Shown: positions 24,101 to 34,783 of the stretch, piece after piece | Numbering within the stretch: position 1 is the stretch's first letter | How the letters are laid out: each line of letters opens with the position of its first letter | Assembly (NCBI GenBank): GCA_963812885.1 | Contig: CAWEWZ010000002.1 | Coordinates: 1-64,000, forward strand | Source: Bog-756 sp963812885 | Lineage (GTDB): Bacteria > Actinomycetota > Acidimicrobiia > Acidimicrobiales > RAAP-2 | Direction: 5' to 3' | Length of the DNA: 64,000 nucleotides | Made by a program: the position numbers and the translations under genes | Notes under the pieces: model-generated | What the model was told of the DNA's origin: nothing | The model's database searches: none | Seen by the model: only the letters and a program-made list of their open reading frames with translations

Positions 24101-25827
24101 GAACCCGGACACCCTGTGGGAACCGGGGTTCGGGGCCACCCACCAGGCCGGCGACTGGCTCGAGTACCGGCTGCCCCAACCGATCACCTTCGACCACCTG
24201 GACCTGAAGATCGTGGCCGACGGCCAGCACTCGGTGCCGACCGCGCTGACCGTCTCGGCCGACGGCCAGACGGCCACGGTGGCCCTCCCGCCTCTGGCCG
24301 ACAGCCCGGTCCCCGGTTCGGTGGTGGACGTGCCCGTCTCCTTCCCGGCGCTGACCGGCCAGGTCATCCGGATCACCGTGGACGGCGTCCGGCTCGAGAA
24401 CACCCCCAACTACTACTCGCAGGAGCCGATCGCCATGCCCCTCGGCATCGCCGAGGTGGGGATCCCCGGGCTCCAGGCCGCCCCGGTGCCGTCCGACATC
24501 CCGGCATCGTGCCGCAGCGACCTGCTGAGCGTGGACGGCGCCCCGCTGTGGGTGGAGGTCACCGGTTCGACCACCACCGCGCTCGACCGCCAGACCCTGA
24601 CCGTCTCCCTGTGCGGGCCCGACGCCGGAGGCGTGGACCTCGGCCCCGGCGACCACACCCTGCAGTCGAACCCGGGTCAGGTCACCGGATTCGACATCAA
24701 CCAGCTGGCCTTCGATTCGGCTCCCGGCGGCGGCGCCATGCCGCTGGCCTCCCCCACCTCGCTGGCCCCCCCGCCGGTGTCGCCCTCGCCGGTGGTCCAC
24801 GTGGACAGCCAGACCTCGACGTCCATCCACCTCTCGGTACTCGGGGTCCATGCCGGTGGTGGCCAGGCCCCGGTCGACCTGGTCCTCGGACAGAGCATCA
24901 ACGCCGGATGGAAGGCCTCGGTCGACGGCGGCGGCTCCCTCGGTGCACCGGTGCTGATCGACGGCTTCGCCAACGGGTGGCGCCTCGACCTCGATTCGCT
25001 CGGACCGGCCATCCACGACGGCACCCTCTCGGTGTCGCTGTCCTGGCAACCCCAGAAACGGGTGGACGTGGCCCTGCTGGTCTCGCTGGCCGCCATCATC
25101 GTCTGCCTGGTCCTGGCCTTCGTCCCGGTCCGCCTGCGGCGGCGGGCGGGCGGCGGCACGGCCGGGGCGGCACGGGGCGGGCCGGGGGCGGCACGGCGGT
25201 GGCGGCGGGGGCGGCGGCGGAGCTGGGGCGGCAGGCGCGGGGCCGGGGCGGCAGGAGCGGGCTGGGGGTCCCGCGGCGGATCCCGGCACCGGGGCCGAGG
25301 TTGGGACTGGAGCCGGGGCCGGGGAGGTCGTATCCGGCAGGGAGGGCTGGTCCGGTGAGGCTGTCGTCGGCGTGGCCGCCGGACCCGAGCAGACCGGGGA
25401 CTATGTCGGAGGCGCCTCCCTGGTCGTCCCCTTCCGGGCCGAGTCGACCCGGGCACCGGTGTGGGTGGCTCTGCTCACCGGCCTGATCACCGGGGTCGTG
25501 GGCGGGTCGATCTCTTCGCTCTGGGTCGGACTGGCGGTGGGCGCGGCCAGCGCCGTGGTCCTGCTCGTGCCCCGACTGCGCATCATCCTCGGGCTGGTGG
25601 CCATCGCCGGCATCGTGGCCGCCGGTTGGTACACCGCCGCCCACCAGGCGGCACTGCACGTGCCGGCCGACGGCTCCTGGACCCTCTCGTTCCAGAAGGC
25701 CAGCGACCTGGCCTGGGCCGGGGTGGTGTTCCTCGGAGCCGATGGAGTGGTCGAGGTCGTCCTCCGACGGCGCCGGCGACGGGGCGGCGGAGGGCGGGTC
25801 GATGGGCCGGGCCCGTTGGGGTCCTGA
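21113..25827 (+). CDS. AftD-like alpha-(1->3)-arabinofuranosyltransferase family membrane protein, two frameshifts
   Basis: A giant GT-C type enzyme of about 1570 residues after correction. The N-terminal third is polytopic (for example YVAAIAFMFTPYVLQYSGRI) with SDDTKTYLYLDPGRYVRDA in the first periplasmic loop, where GT-C catalytic acids lie. The middle has at least two discoidin/F5-8-like carbohydrate-binding modules (SAIDGNTQTAWVDNSF; ATLDGNPDTLWEPGFG). A C-terminal membrane region follows a Gly/Arg-rich stretch. Mycobacterial AftD branches arabinan on the cell wall; here the glycan is unknown. The first frameshift is the CCCC run at 21248-21251. The second lies in the G-rich stretch 25140-25340 and separates the hydrophobic tail (25372-25827), which could instead be its own gene starting at GTG 25372. 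The start GTG 21113 gives VSDPQPSTVAPP. Confidence 0.75.
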
Positions 25828-25936
25828 CCAGCCCGTTCTGTCGTCCATCGGCTCGGCCGGGACCCGTCGCCCGGCCCCTTCCTCTCTGTCCGGGGTCCTG
25901 TCACACCCCGGTGCTGGACTGGTGTCGTGGAAGTGG

Positions 25937-27137
25937 ATGCCCTCACCCGCGAAGCTGGCTCCCGCCTTCGATGCGCGTGCTCCGCCCGATCCCGTCTCCC
26001 TCGATGGGCTGACCGAGGCCCTCGACCGGCTGGGCCGGGTCGATCCCGCCGTCTTGGCCGACCCGGAGTCGGTCGTCTCCCTCCAGCGGCAGCTGGCCCG
26101 CCTGGAGGCGCTCACCACCCGGGCCACGGCCGCCTTCGACCGGGCCGGCCACTGGGCCCCCGACGGGGCCCGCACCGCCTCGGCCTGGCTGTCGGTCCGG
26201 TGCCGGATCCCGAAGGCCGAGGCCCGCCGCCGGGTGCGCCGGGGCCGGGCCCTGGCTTCCCTGCCCGAGACCGAGCGGGCCTGGACCACGGCGACATCGC
26301 CGGTGCCCACGTCGAGGTCATGGCCTCCCTCTCGTGCCCCGAGACCGAAGAGGCCCTGGCCCGGGACGAGGCCCTGCTCGTCGGCCAGGCCTGTCATCTG
26401 CGCTTCGACCAGTTCGGCCAGGCGGCCGCCTACTGGAAGCAGCTGGCCGATCCCGAGGGCGCCGACCAGAGGCCGAGGCCCGCCGGGCCCGACGAGACGT
26501 CTACCTGGTCACCGGCTTCGCCGGCTCCTGGCTCGGGGCCATGACCCTCGATCCGGTGTCGGGGGCCATCGTCTCGGCCGAGCTCGAACGGCTGGAGCAC
26601 GACCTGTTCGAGGCCGAGTGGGCCGAGGCCCGGGACGCCCTCGGCCACGACCCGACACCGGGCGAGCTGGCCCGCACCCCCGGCCAGCGCCGGGCCGACG
26701 CCCTGGTCGAGATGGCCACCCGGTCGAAGAGCTGTCCCCGACAACGCCCGCCGGCCGGCACCGCTGTTCACCGTCCTGGTCGGGTACGAGACGCTGACCA
26801 CGGGAGGATCTGCCAGCTGGAGGACGGCACCGTGGTCCCCCCCGGCGCCCTCCTGCCCTGGCTGGACCGGGCCGACCTGGAGCGGGCCGTGTTCGCTCCC
26901 GGTCGCCGGGTCGAGATCAGCCCCCGGACCCGGTTGTTCATGGGGGCCACCCGAAGGGCCATCGAGGTGCGGGACCGCCAGTGCACCCACGCCTACTGCG
27001 ATGTGGCCGCCCCCTCCTGCCAGGTCGACCACATCCAGCCCTGGGCCCTCGGCGGACCCACCACCCAGGAGAACGGCCGGTTGCTGTGCCCCACCCACAA
27101 CCGCCAGCGCAACCAGCGGCCCCCGCCAGCGGTGTGA
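25937..27137 (+). CDS. DUF222 / 13E12-repeat protein with HNH endonuclease domain, multiple frameshifts
   Basis: The N-terminal DUF222 region runs from SLDGLTEALDRLGRVDP through AGHWAPDGARTASAWLSVRC. The C-terminus is an HNH nuclease (CQVDHIQPWALGGPT, then ENGRLLCPTHN), with extra Cys residues (CTHAYC) that probably bind zinc. These proteins are multicopy in actinobacteria and linked to mobile introns and repeats. The coding text needs about four frame changes (near 26285, 26470, 26735 and 26805); three of them imply missing bases, unlike the extra-base pattern elsewhere, so this may be a real pseudogene. The corrected size is about 400 residues. The start ATG 25937 or GTG 25922 is uncertain. 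Confidence 0.7.
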
Positions 27138-27153
27138 GCGCGGTTGCGGTCCC

Positions 27154-28506
27154 CTACCGCTTTGCCAGTACCTCGGCGCCAAGGGCGGCCAGGGTGCCGC
27201 GGGCGGTGGCGTCCCAGGTGAATTGCGAGGAGTGATCGAGGGCGGCCATCCCGAGCTGCTTCCTCAGGACATCGTCGCGGAGCACGGCGTCGATGGCACC
27301 GGCGAATTGATCGGGTCGATCGACCAGGATGCCGGTGATCCGGTCCCGCACGGCGTCCTCGTGACCACTGATCCTCGACACGACCGAGGGAGTCCCACAG
27401 GCGCCGGCCTCGGTGAGCGTCATACCCCAGCCTTCGCGCAACGAGGTGGAGGCCACCACCCAGGCCCGCCGGTAGAGATCGATCAGGTCCTCCTCGGAGA
27501 GGAACCCGGGGAGGGAGATCCACGATTCGGCTCCCGCGGCGCGGATCTGGGCCTCGAGGGCGGGGCGTTCATACCCCTCACCGGCGATGACGGCCTGCAG
27601 GCCGGGATGGCCCGGCTTGAGCTCGACCAAGGCCTGGACGAGCAGATGGAGCCGCTTCACCGGCACCAAACGGCCGACCGCGGCCACCAACGGGACATCG
27701 GAGCGTTCGCCGCCCGGCGAGAATTGGGGTTCGACACCGGGCGGCGTGACCGACACCCGTGGGCCGGGGATGCCGAGCAGGTCGACGATCTCCCGCTTGG
27801 ACGACGATGACAGGGTGACGATCCGGGTCCGCCGGTAGACGGGAGGGGCCACCCGGTGCTCGATGGCGTACCCGCTCTCGGCCATCCCGGCGGGGAGGAC
27901 CATCTTCCACATCTCGGCGTGGACGTGGTGGAGGAAGACGATGTGCGGGCAGTGGGCCCACAACGGTGAGAAGAACGGCATCCCGTTCCAGATCTCGACC
28001 AGGCCGTCGCCGGAACCGATGCGGCCCAACGCTCCCGAGAGCATCGTCCGGGGGAAGACTGCGTAGCGACCGGACCGGCGGACGACCCGGTAGCCGTCGC
28101 GCCGGACCACCGTGCGGCCGTCGGGGACCGACGACGTGGTCATCGACACGTCGATGCCGGCCTTGGCCCAGGCGGTCATCACTCGGTGGGCATGGAGCTC
28201 GGACCCTCCCGCCTCGGGATCCTCGAAGTCACGCCAGGCCACCAGATCGATCCGTTTGAGCCCGGCCCGTTCGGCGATCTCACCGACCGAGAGGTTGGCG
28301 AACTGCTGGAGGCCGGGTTGGCTGAACGGCGTGGGGCGGCTCCCCGAGCCACGACGAGCCGCCACCGGCGACGGCCACAGTGCGGGATCCCCGTCAGGGC
28401 CGGTCCCGGGCAGATCCTGGACGGGCACCAGGCGGGTCGCTGGTTCCTCGTCCGTGTGCACGCCCACGGCCCGAGTGGCAGCGGTCTCCCCGGTCCCATG
28501 CCTCAT
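27154..28506 (-). CDS. GT4-family glycosyltransferase
   Basis: A retaining GT-B enzyme of about 450 residues, intact. The acceptor domain starts at IDLVAWRDFEDPEAGGSELH. The donor domain has VAAVGRLVPVKRLHLLVQAL, VIAGEGYERPAL and the E-x7-E motif in REGWGMTLTEAGACGTPSVV. It probably adds a sugar from an NDP donor to a lipid-linked or surface glycan on the cytosolic side. The ATG at 28506 has GGAGAG upstream; a GTG at 28548 is an alternative. It is the last gene of a minus-strand glycan set after the flippase. Confidence 0.85.
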   Translation of the reverse strand: MRHGTGETAATRAVGVHTDEEPATRLVPVQDLPGTGPDGDPALWPSPVAARRGSGSRPTPFSQPGLQQFANLSVGEIAERAGLKRIDLVAWRDFEDPEAGGSELHAHRVMTAWAKAGIDVSMTTSSVPDGRTVVRRDGYRVVRRSGRYAVFPRTMLSGALGRIGSGDGLVEIWNGMPFFSPLWAHCPHIVFLHHVHAEMWKMVLPAGMAESGYAIEHRVAPPVYRRTRIVTLSSSSKREIVDLLGIPGPRVSVTPPGVEPQFSPGGERSDVPLVAAVGRLVPVKRLHLLVQALVELKPGHPGLQAVIAGEGYERPALEAQIRAAGAESWISLPGFLSEEDLIDLYRRAWVVASTSLREGWGMTLTEAGACGTPSVVSRISGHEDAVRDRITGILVDRPDQFAGAIDAVLRDDVLRKQLGMAALDHSSQFTWDATARGTLAALGAEVLAKR

Positions 28507-28596
28507 ACTCGGATCTCTCCATTCCCATCCTGGTCTGCGGCCTGCCACCGGTGTGGTGGCTCAGTGTATCGGTGCGCGCCGCCCGACCCCGAACTC

Positions 28597-30168
28597 TCAT
28601 CCGGGACCGCGGTCGGCGGTGCGGCGGAGCCGTTCGCTCATTCCCTTCCCGAGGGACCAGTGCTGACCGCGGTGCTTCCGGTGGATGGCGACGAAGGCCA
28701 CGCCCATGGCCAGGGCCAGCACCCCCTGGGCCAACAGGTCGGCCCGGGCCGTGGCCACGGTCTGCCCGCCGGCCGCATAGACCAGCACCAGGGCGAGTGC
28801 CGACCCGCCGGCCAGCAAGAGCACGATCCAACGCGAGCCGGTGCCGAAGAGATAGTTGGTGATCAGTACCGAGAACGAGAGAAAGATCATGGCCCCGACC
28901 AAAGAGGCAAATGCGGGCGCGGCCGAGCTCAGCTTGGCCGAGAAGACCACGGTGAGGAACCACCGGGGGATGAACACCGAGATGACCAGCAGCACCGCGG
29001 CCGGCACGGCCAGGAAGATGAGGGTCACCCCCAGCTGGCGGATGGCGTGCCCGCCCTCGTTCCAGCGGATGGTGGCCTCGGGCAGCAGATAGGCGCCGAG
29101 AGCCAGGGCACCGAAGACCAGAGCCTTGGACGCCACCGAGATGGCGGCGTACGGGCCGACGTTGGCGTGGTCCAGGCGGCCCAACAGGATCACGTCCACG
29201 TTCTGGAGGAGGCCGAGCAGGGCCAGACCGACGAACGCCGCCGAGACGTCGGCCATCAGCTTCCGCCGCACCAGTGCGGAATCGGGGCGGAGTCGAGCGT
29301 CGGGGACCACGGCGGCAGGTCCGGGTTCGAGTGTCCAGGTCTTCGAGGCCAACCAGTGGGCGTGCACCGTGGCCACGCCCTCGCCGAGGAGGACGCCGAG
29401 GGCATACCCCCCCACCCCCAGGTGGGCAACGACCAGCACCAGCACACAGAAGGTGCGGACGCCGCCTTCGATGAGGAGGTTCCCGGCCAGCCCGCGGTAG
29501 CTCCGGTGGGCCTGGAGCAGGCCCCGGTCCACGCACAGGAGGATCCAGACGCCGGCCGCCACCAGGATGAACACGATCCCCTGGCTGTCGGGCAGGGACA
29601 GCTGGCGGGCGATCCATCCCTGGACGAGGACGACCACCACCACCTCGACGGCCAGGGCCACCAGGAGGATCCGGTGGACCTTCCCCACCCACACCTTGAC
29701 CAAGGGACCGCGGCCGGCGTTCTGCAGCGCGGTCACCCGCCGCACCACGCCGACCAGGACGGCCGAGCCGGGCATCGACAGGATGAAGAACAACCCGAGT
29801 AGCTGGGCGATGGCCCCGTAGGCCTGGGGGGTGACCAACCGGGCCACGGCGATGACCAGGAGCGCCCCCGCCCCGTTGACGACCAGGCCGGCGATGGCCA
29901 CCGGTCCGGCCTGGAGCAGGCCGGAGCGGACCGAGTCGGCGGCGCCGCGTGCCGCGGGCTGCGGCCGGTCGTCCTCGGGCAGCGTGATCATCGGACCGCC
30001 GGCCACGGCGATGCCGACCGCCGGCGCCATGGCCACCGACTCGGTGACCGGCTCCACCACCTGGTCGATCTCCTCGAGGATCATGTCGAGGCCCGGCGAT
30101 GCCGCGTCGGCCGGGGGGCCCGTCCCGTTCCGCGAGGGACCCGGTGGCCGGTCTGCGGGCTCGGTCAT
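28597..30168 (-). CDS. Polysaccharide flippase (MATE/Wzx-like) membrane protein
   Basis: An intact 523-residue protein with about 12 predicted membrane helices after a hydrophilic N-terminus of some 80 residues. Typical pieces are VNGAGALLVIAVARLVTPQA, YGAIAQLLGLFFIL, LLQNVDVILLGRLD and SVASKALVFGALALG. It likely flips a lipid-linked sugar across the membrane. The ATG at 30168 overlaps the stop of the upstream glycosyltransferase (ATGA). Context with GT4, GT39 and PIG-V-like genes supports surface-glycan export. Confidence 0.8.
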   Translation of the reverse strand: MTEPADRPPGPSRNGTGPPADAASPGLDMILEEIDQVVEPVTESVAMAPAVGIAVAGGPMITLPEDDRPQPAARGAADSVRSGLLQAGPVAIAGLVVNGAGALLVIAVARLVTPQAYGAIAQLLGLFFILSMPGSAVLVGVVRRVTALQNAGRGPLVKVWVGKVHRILLVALAVEVVVVVLVQGWIARQLSLPDSQGIVFILVAAGVWILLCVDRGLLQAHRSYRGLAGNLLIEGGVRTFCVLVLVVAHLGVGGYALGVLLGEGVATVHAHWLASKTWTLEPGPAAVVPDARLRPDSALVRRKLMADVSAAFVGLALLGLLQNVDVILLGRLDHANVGPYAAISVASKALVFGALALGAYLLPEATIRWNEGGHAIRQLGVTLIFLAVPAAVLLVISVFIPRWFLTVVFSAKLSSAAPAFASLVGAMIFLSFSVLITNYLFGTGSRWIVLLLAGGSALALVLVYAAGGQTVATARADLLAQGVLALAMGVAFVAIHRKHRGQHWSLGKGMSERLRRTADRGPG

Positions 30169-31544
30169 ACCGCGGCCTCCTGGGGGGCCCGGAGCGCGGG
30201 TTCATCCCCCGGCGGGAACCGGCGGAGGGCGGTGCCCCGGGGAGGGCGGGGGCGGCCGGCCAGGGACGACCAGACGGCGTCGAGGGAAACGGCGGCCAGC
30301 ACGACCATGGCCACCTCGGCCTCGCTCCGGAACCGGTCGTTGGCGTAGATGAGGAACGCGGTGACCGTGGTCACGATGAACATCGCCATCAAGGGGTAGA
30401 TGGGCTGGCGACGTCTGCGGAGGATGACGGCGCCCGCGACGGCCAGGGCCATCAACGGGTAGTACCAGATGAGCCAGGCGTCCGACACGGGGTCCGGCCA
30501 TCCCTCGAGGAAGTTCTGGTCGGCCACCCGCAGCGGCGCGTACAGACTCCACTCGAGTCCGACCCGCTCGACGGCCACCTCGAGGGCCCGCATCTTGTGG
30601 GCCTTGATGTACTGCTCGGCCTGCTTCTGCCAGTAGACCCCCTCGTCGGACTCGTCGTCACCCGGAGGGAAACGGACGGCGAGCAGGCAGGTGTAGCACC
30701 ACGAACCGGTCAACGGCCCGTGGTAGGTCTCGGCGTTGTTGGCCGCGGCCAAGGTGACCGACAACTGGTCGGAGAGGTAGACCGGGTGGTGGAAGACGGC
30801 GATGTTGCGGGCGAACCAGGGAAGCATCGGCGCCACGGCCACGGCCACGGCCAGGCCGCACAGGGCGATCCGCCGGCGGAAGGCCAGCGACCGTTGCCAC
30901 AACACCGTGGGCAGGGCCACCAGCGGTATCAGCAGGACCAGCTCGGCCCGGGTCAGCGCGCAGACGCCGGTGAGGAGGGCGAGGACCACGAGCCGGCCGG
31001 TGGTGAACTCCCGGAAGCACCGGTTGGCGGCCAGGATGGTGACCGCGGCCAGGAGCATGACCAGGGCCTCGGACATCACCTCGCCATCGAAGACCCAGAA
31101 CCCGGGATAGAGGGCGGCGATGACCGCGGCGATGACACCGGCCCGGGGTGTGACCAGGTCCTTGGCCACCATGCCGGTCAGGGCGATGGTGGCCGTGCCG
31201 ATCAGGCAGACCAGCACCAGCTGCGCGTTCCAACTGTTCGCCCCGACCGCATCGGCCGCCGTGAGCAGCAGGGTGAAGACAGGGGGATGCTGGGCCGAGG
31301 GGACCAACGCGGCCACCGGGTGCTTGACCAGGAGGGTGATCGGGTCGACGAACCAGCGGCCGTCGACGTTGAACTGGGCCTGCCCGTGATAGTAGAAGGC
31401 ATCGCCCTTGCCCGGAGGGGCGCCGGACTTGGTGACGAAGACGTAGACCAGACGGAGCGCCAACCCGACGGCGCAGGTCGCCGCGATCCACCAAGGGAAA
31501 GAGGAGCGCTCCGGGGCGGCCGACTCCTCGGTGCCCTGCTCCAC
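30165..31544 (-). CDS. GT39/ArnT-like membrane glycosyltransferase
   Basis: An intact 459-residue GT-C protein. The first loop after TM1 has APPGKGDAFYYHGQAQF, with an acidic residue where GT-C enzymes bind the lipid-phosphate sugar, and HPPVFTLLLTAADAVG follows. About 10 helices are visible. It probably transfers a sugar from polyprenyl phosphate outside the membrane. The GTG at 31544 shares one base with the stop of the flavoprotein upstream (TAGTG), and its stop overlaps the flippase start, so the three genes are one unit. Confidence 0.8.
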   Translation of the reverse strand: MEQGTEESAAPERSSFPWWIAATCAVGLALRLVYVFVTKSGAPPGKGDAFYYHGQAQFNVDGRWFVDPITLLVKHPVAALVPSAQHPPVFTLLLTAADAVGANSWNAQLVLVCLIGTATIALTGMVAKDLVTPRAGVIAAVIAALYPGFWVFDGEVMSEALVMLLAAVTILAANRCFREFTTGRLVVLALLTGVCALTRAELVLLIPLVALPTVLWQRSLAFRRRIALCGLAVAVAVAPMLPWFARNIAVFHHPVYLSDQLSVTLAAANNAETYHGPLTGSWCYTCLLAVRFPPGDDESDEGVYWQKQAEQYIKAHKMRALEVAVERVGLEWSLYAPLRVADQNFLEGWPDPVSDAWLIWYYPLMALAVAGAVILRRRRQPIYPLMAMFIVTTVTAFLIYANDRFRSEAEVAMVVLAAVSLDAVWSSLAGRPRPPRGTALRRFPPGDEPALRAPQEAAV

Positions 31545-33151
31545 TAGGTGGTGGCGTTCGTCGTCACGTTCCCGACCTTGGCGGCCCCGCGAGGGATGAT
31601 CGGCGCGTCGCGTCCGGTTCCGCCGCTGCCCGAGGCGGAGCGGGTGTCACTGGTCTCGTGGTACTCCTCCTCGACGTTGACCGCCCAGATGTCGTGGTCG
31701 GAACCGTGGATGTTCTCGACGGTGAGCATGGCGGTGTACATCGAGTGGTCCTGGTTGTTGTATTTGTGCATGCCGTTGCGCCCCACCGGGTGGACGTTGG
31801 GGGCATGGTCCTCGAACCACCGGCGGATGACCTCGACGTTGCTCCGGTAGACGTCGTCGTACACCGGGTAGGCCTTGGGCATCCGGACCACGTAGCCGAC
31901 CTCGACATCGGAGGGGTCGACCAGGCCGATGGTGGCCAACTCCTTGGTGGCCAGGGCCACCAGCTCGTCGTCACTGCAGGTCCACAGCTCGTCGCCTTCG
32001 AACACGAAGTACTCCATACCCAGACAGGTCCGCCCGTCCTTCACCAGGTACGGCGACCAGGTCCCGAAGTTCTGGATCCGGCCCACCTTGACGTCCGGCG
32101 AGTGGATGTAGATCCAGTTGTCGGGGAAGCCGCGCTCTTCGGGGACGACCAGGGCCACGGTGAGGAAGTCGCGGTAGTGGAGGTCGTCGGCCGCGGTGAG
32201 CACCTCGTCGGGCACGGGAGGATCGACGATCCGGGCCAGTGCGGTGAGGGGCATGGAGGAGATGACGTGCGAGGCGTCGATCCGCTCGGTGGTGCCTCCC
32301 GAGGCGACGGTCACCGCCACCGCCGCCCCGTCCTCGACGTGGACCGTGCTCGCCGTGGTCGACATCCGGATCGTGCCCCCCATGCCGACCACCTGCTCGG
32401 CGCACCGTTCCCACATCATGCCCGGGCCGAACTTGGGGTACTCGAACTCCTCGATGAGGCTGGTCAGCTGCTTCGACTTGTCACGCCGCTTGCCGGCCAC
32501 CGACGCCCGGATCGGCTCCCACACCGCGTTCCACAACGACATGCCCTTGATCCGCTGGGCTCCCCAGTCGGCGGAGATCTCCGAGGCGGAGACGGCCCAC
32601 AGCTTCTCGTTGTAGGTCTTGAAGAAATGCCGGTAGAGCCGCCATCCGTAGTTGGAGACGATGTAGCCCTCGAGGGTGGTGAGGTCCTTCGGCGGCCGGA
32701 TCCGGACCCAGAGGAAGGACAGGCCGCATAAGAAGGCCTCCACCACCCCGAGGTTGGAGAGGGCGTTGCCGAGTTTGATCGGGTAGTCGTAGAACTTGCC
32801 GTCGTAGAAGATGCGGCTCATCCGCGGGCGGAGCAGGAAGTCCTCGGAGGGGAGCACCTGATGCCAGAACTCCTCCACCGGCCGCACCTTGGTGAAGAAG
32901 CGGTGGCCCCCGATGTCGAACCGCCATCCGTCCCGCTCGACGGTGCGGCTGATCCCTCCGACGACGTCGTCCTCCTCGACGACCACCACCGGATCGCCGG
33001 CCGCAGCCAGCTGGCGGGCGGCGGTGAGCCCGGCCGGACCGGCACCGATGACCACGACGGGCCGATCCGACGAGACCGACGGCGAGGAAGATGCAGCAGG
33101 TACTTCGGTGGCTTCGGGTGGATGCGAGGAATGGGGTTCGGATGTCGGCAC
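31544..33151 (-). CDS. FAD-dependent oxidoreductase, UDP-galactopyranose mutase / protoporphyrinogen oxidase-like
   Basis: A dinucleotide fold opens with VVVIGAGPAGLTAARQLAA, then VVGGISRTVERDGWRFDIGG and HRFF. The conserved body includes YDYPIKLGNALSNLG and GMEYFVFEGDELW. GGHRFF-type proteins of this superfamily sit in many bacterial glycan clusters; the reaction is not known and could be a sugar-mutase or a polyprenyl redox step. The GTG at 33151 is chosen because AGAGGA lies upstream and a Ser/Pro linker leads into the FAD motif; in-frame ATGs further upstream exist. The last residues are a Gly/Ser/Asn/Thr tail. It is translationally linked to the next gene. The 298 bases upstream to 33449 hold nothing I recognise. 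Confidence 0.75.
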   Translation of the reverse strand: MPTSEPHSSHPPEATEVPAASSSPSVSSDRPVVVIGAGPAGLTAARQLAAAGDPVVVVEEDDVVGGISRTVERDGWRFDIGGHRFFTKVRPVEEFWHQVLPSEDFLLRPRMSRIFYDGKFYDYPIKLGNALSNLGVVEAFLCGLSFLWVRIRPPKDLTTLEGYIVSNYGWRLYRHFFKTYNEKLWAVSASEISADWGAQRIKGMSLWNAVWEPIRASVAGKRRDKSKQLTSLIEEFEYPKFGPGMMWERCAEQVVGMGGTIRMSTTASTVHVEDGAAVAVTVASGGTTERIDASHVISSMPLTALARIVDPPVPDEVLTAADDLHYRDFLTVALVVPEERGFPDNWIYIHSPDVKVGRIQNFGTWSPYLVKDGRTCLGMEYFVFEGDELWTCSDDELVALATKELATIGLVDPSDVEVGYVVRMPKAYPVYDDVYRSNVEVIRRWFEDHAPNVHPVGRNGMHKYNNQDHSMYTAMLTVENIHGSDHDIWAVNVEEEYHETSDTRSASGSGGTGRDAPIIPRGAAKVGNVTTNATT

Positions 33152-33449
33152 TGCGTCGGGGTCCTCTCGATTCTGGTGGTGTCGGCGGTGTTCTCGCTCG
33201 TCTCGTCTCATCTCGCGCGGAGCTGGGGAGCGCTCCCGCCGTGACCCGGCCCGGGACCGAGCCACCCGTGGTCGTGTCGTCCGGTGGATCCCCCGACCAG
33301 AGCATGCCATGCACGGGCCCGCCTCCCACGGGATCTCCCCCGGGCGCCCTCCCGACAGGGGCACCCGGTGATGCTTCGGGCAGTCGAAGGATAGTTGGTC
33401 GGCACCTGCTGCCGGTGAAGGCAAGGGGCGTCAGGCCGGTGCAACGGGG

Positions 33450-34773
33450 TCAGGGGACCACCACGCCGATGAAGGCGAGGAAGGCGTAGCCCGCCATCCC
33501 GGCTCCGACGACGATCAGGACGGCCAACTCCACGCCGCGCCGGGCAGTGAGCGTGGACGCCGCGATGACCAGGGGAAAAGCGCCGAGGGCATAGCGCTCG
33601 AACGAATCGAGGTTGGAGCTGGTGACCGACACGGCCAGCACGACGGTGGCGAAGGCGGCGTAGGAGAGAGGCAGCCGCCGGAACGCCACCACCAGGAGGG
33701 CCACGCTGATCAGCACCCACGGGATGTGGAGGGCGCTGCCCAGGTGATGGCCATGGACCACCGAATCGAGGTCGTGCCACATGGCGCCCAACGGCACGGT
33801 GATGGCCCCCCGATGCCCGTTCTGCTGCTGGACCCGCAGCGGAAGCCAGGGATCGCCGAACTGCGAGCCGACCCAGCCCAGGTACGCCGCCGTCCCGACC
33901 AGCGGCGCGGCGACGGCGGCCAGCGGCGCGGCCCAGCGCCCGGCGCCCGGCCATCCCTGCGGCCGTGCCTGCCCATCCCCGCGCCCCGGTCCCTGCCCGT
34001 GGCGAGCCTCCCGTCCGGGACGTCCCCGCCACACTTCGATGACCACCGGCACCACCAGCAGGATGCCCACCGGCCGGGTCAGGCCGGCGGCCAGACCGGC
34101 CGCCGCCGCCCACCACCACCTCCCGGCCCGCGGCGGCCAGGAAGGTGGCCACGGCACAGAGGATGAGGGCGGCGTCGGCGTACCCCAGAACCAGCGAGTA
34201 CGCCGCCGGGGCCAGGGCCAGGAGCCAGACCGACCGCCGGGCCAAGGCACGGTCGCCGAAGTCGCGGCGCACCAGGACGAGGAGGCCGGCCATGGCGGCC
34301 AGGGCGCACAGATTGGCGATCACCAGCAGGGCCGTTCCGACGCCGATCCCGGGAATCCACCCGAGCACCCGGGCGGCCATCGGGAACCCGGGGTAGAAGC
34401 GCACCGACTGCCGACCGGATGCCGCGTAGCCGTGCCCGGCGATGGCCTCGTACCACCCGGCGTCCCAGCCGAGGAGGCCCTCGTGGACCCGGAGGTGGGC
34501 GCCGGCGTTGTCGGGCCGCACCGTGTCCACCACCAGATGGGCCAGGACGAGGCTGAAGGCGACCACGATACGGGCGGCGATCCAGGCCGGGAGGACCTCG
34601 ACGACCGCCCGCCCGAACCCACCGGCCAGCTCACGGACCCGACCGGCCCTGACGCTTCCGGCACCGGCATGGCCGGCACCGACACCCCCGGCCGTCCCGG
34701 CCCGATCTGCCTGGTCGTCACGGACGGCGGCCGGCGCGCCGTCGCCGACCGTGCGGGATGCGGGTGGGTTCAC
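33450..34773 (-). CDS. PIG-V-like mannosyltransferase family membrane protein, one frameshift
   Basis: A GT-C type protein of about 440 residues. The first loop carries LLGWDAGWYEAIAGHGYA with the W-D-x-x-W/Y motif typical of PIG-V-like mannosyltransferases, then RFYPGFPMAARVLG. A second conserved area reads VGSQFGDPWLPLRVQQ. Multiple helices follow. The frame changes near 34110; one extra base explains it. The GTG at 34773 starts 11 nt after the stop of the upstream GT39-like gene. Confidence 0.75.
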
Positions 34774-34783
34774 GGCGGCCGGC

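Noticed and set aside
21018..25289. A 1423-codon open frame opposite the AftD-like gene
   Set aside because: Shadow composition (Gly/Arg/His/Val-rich) with no domain; the plus strand carries recognisable membrane and carbohydrate-binding segments.
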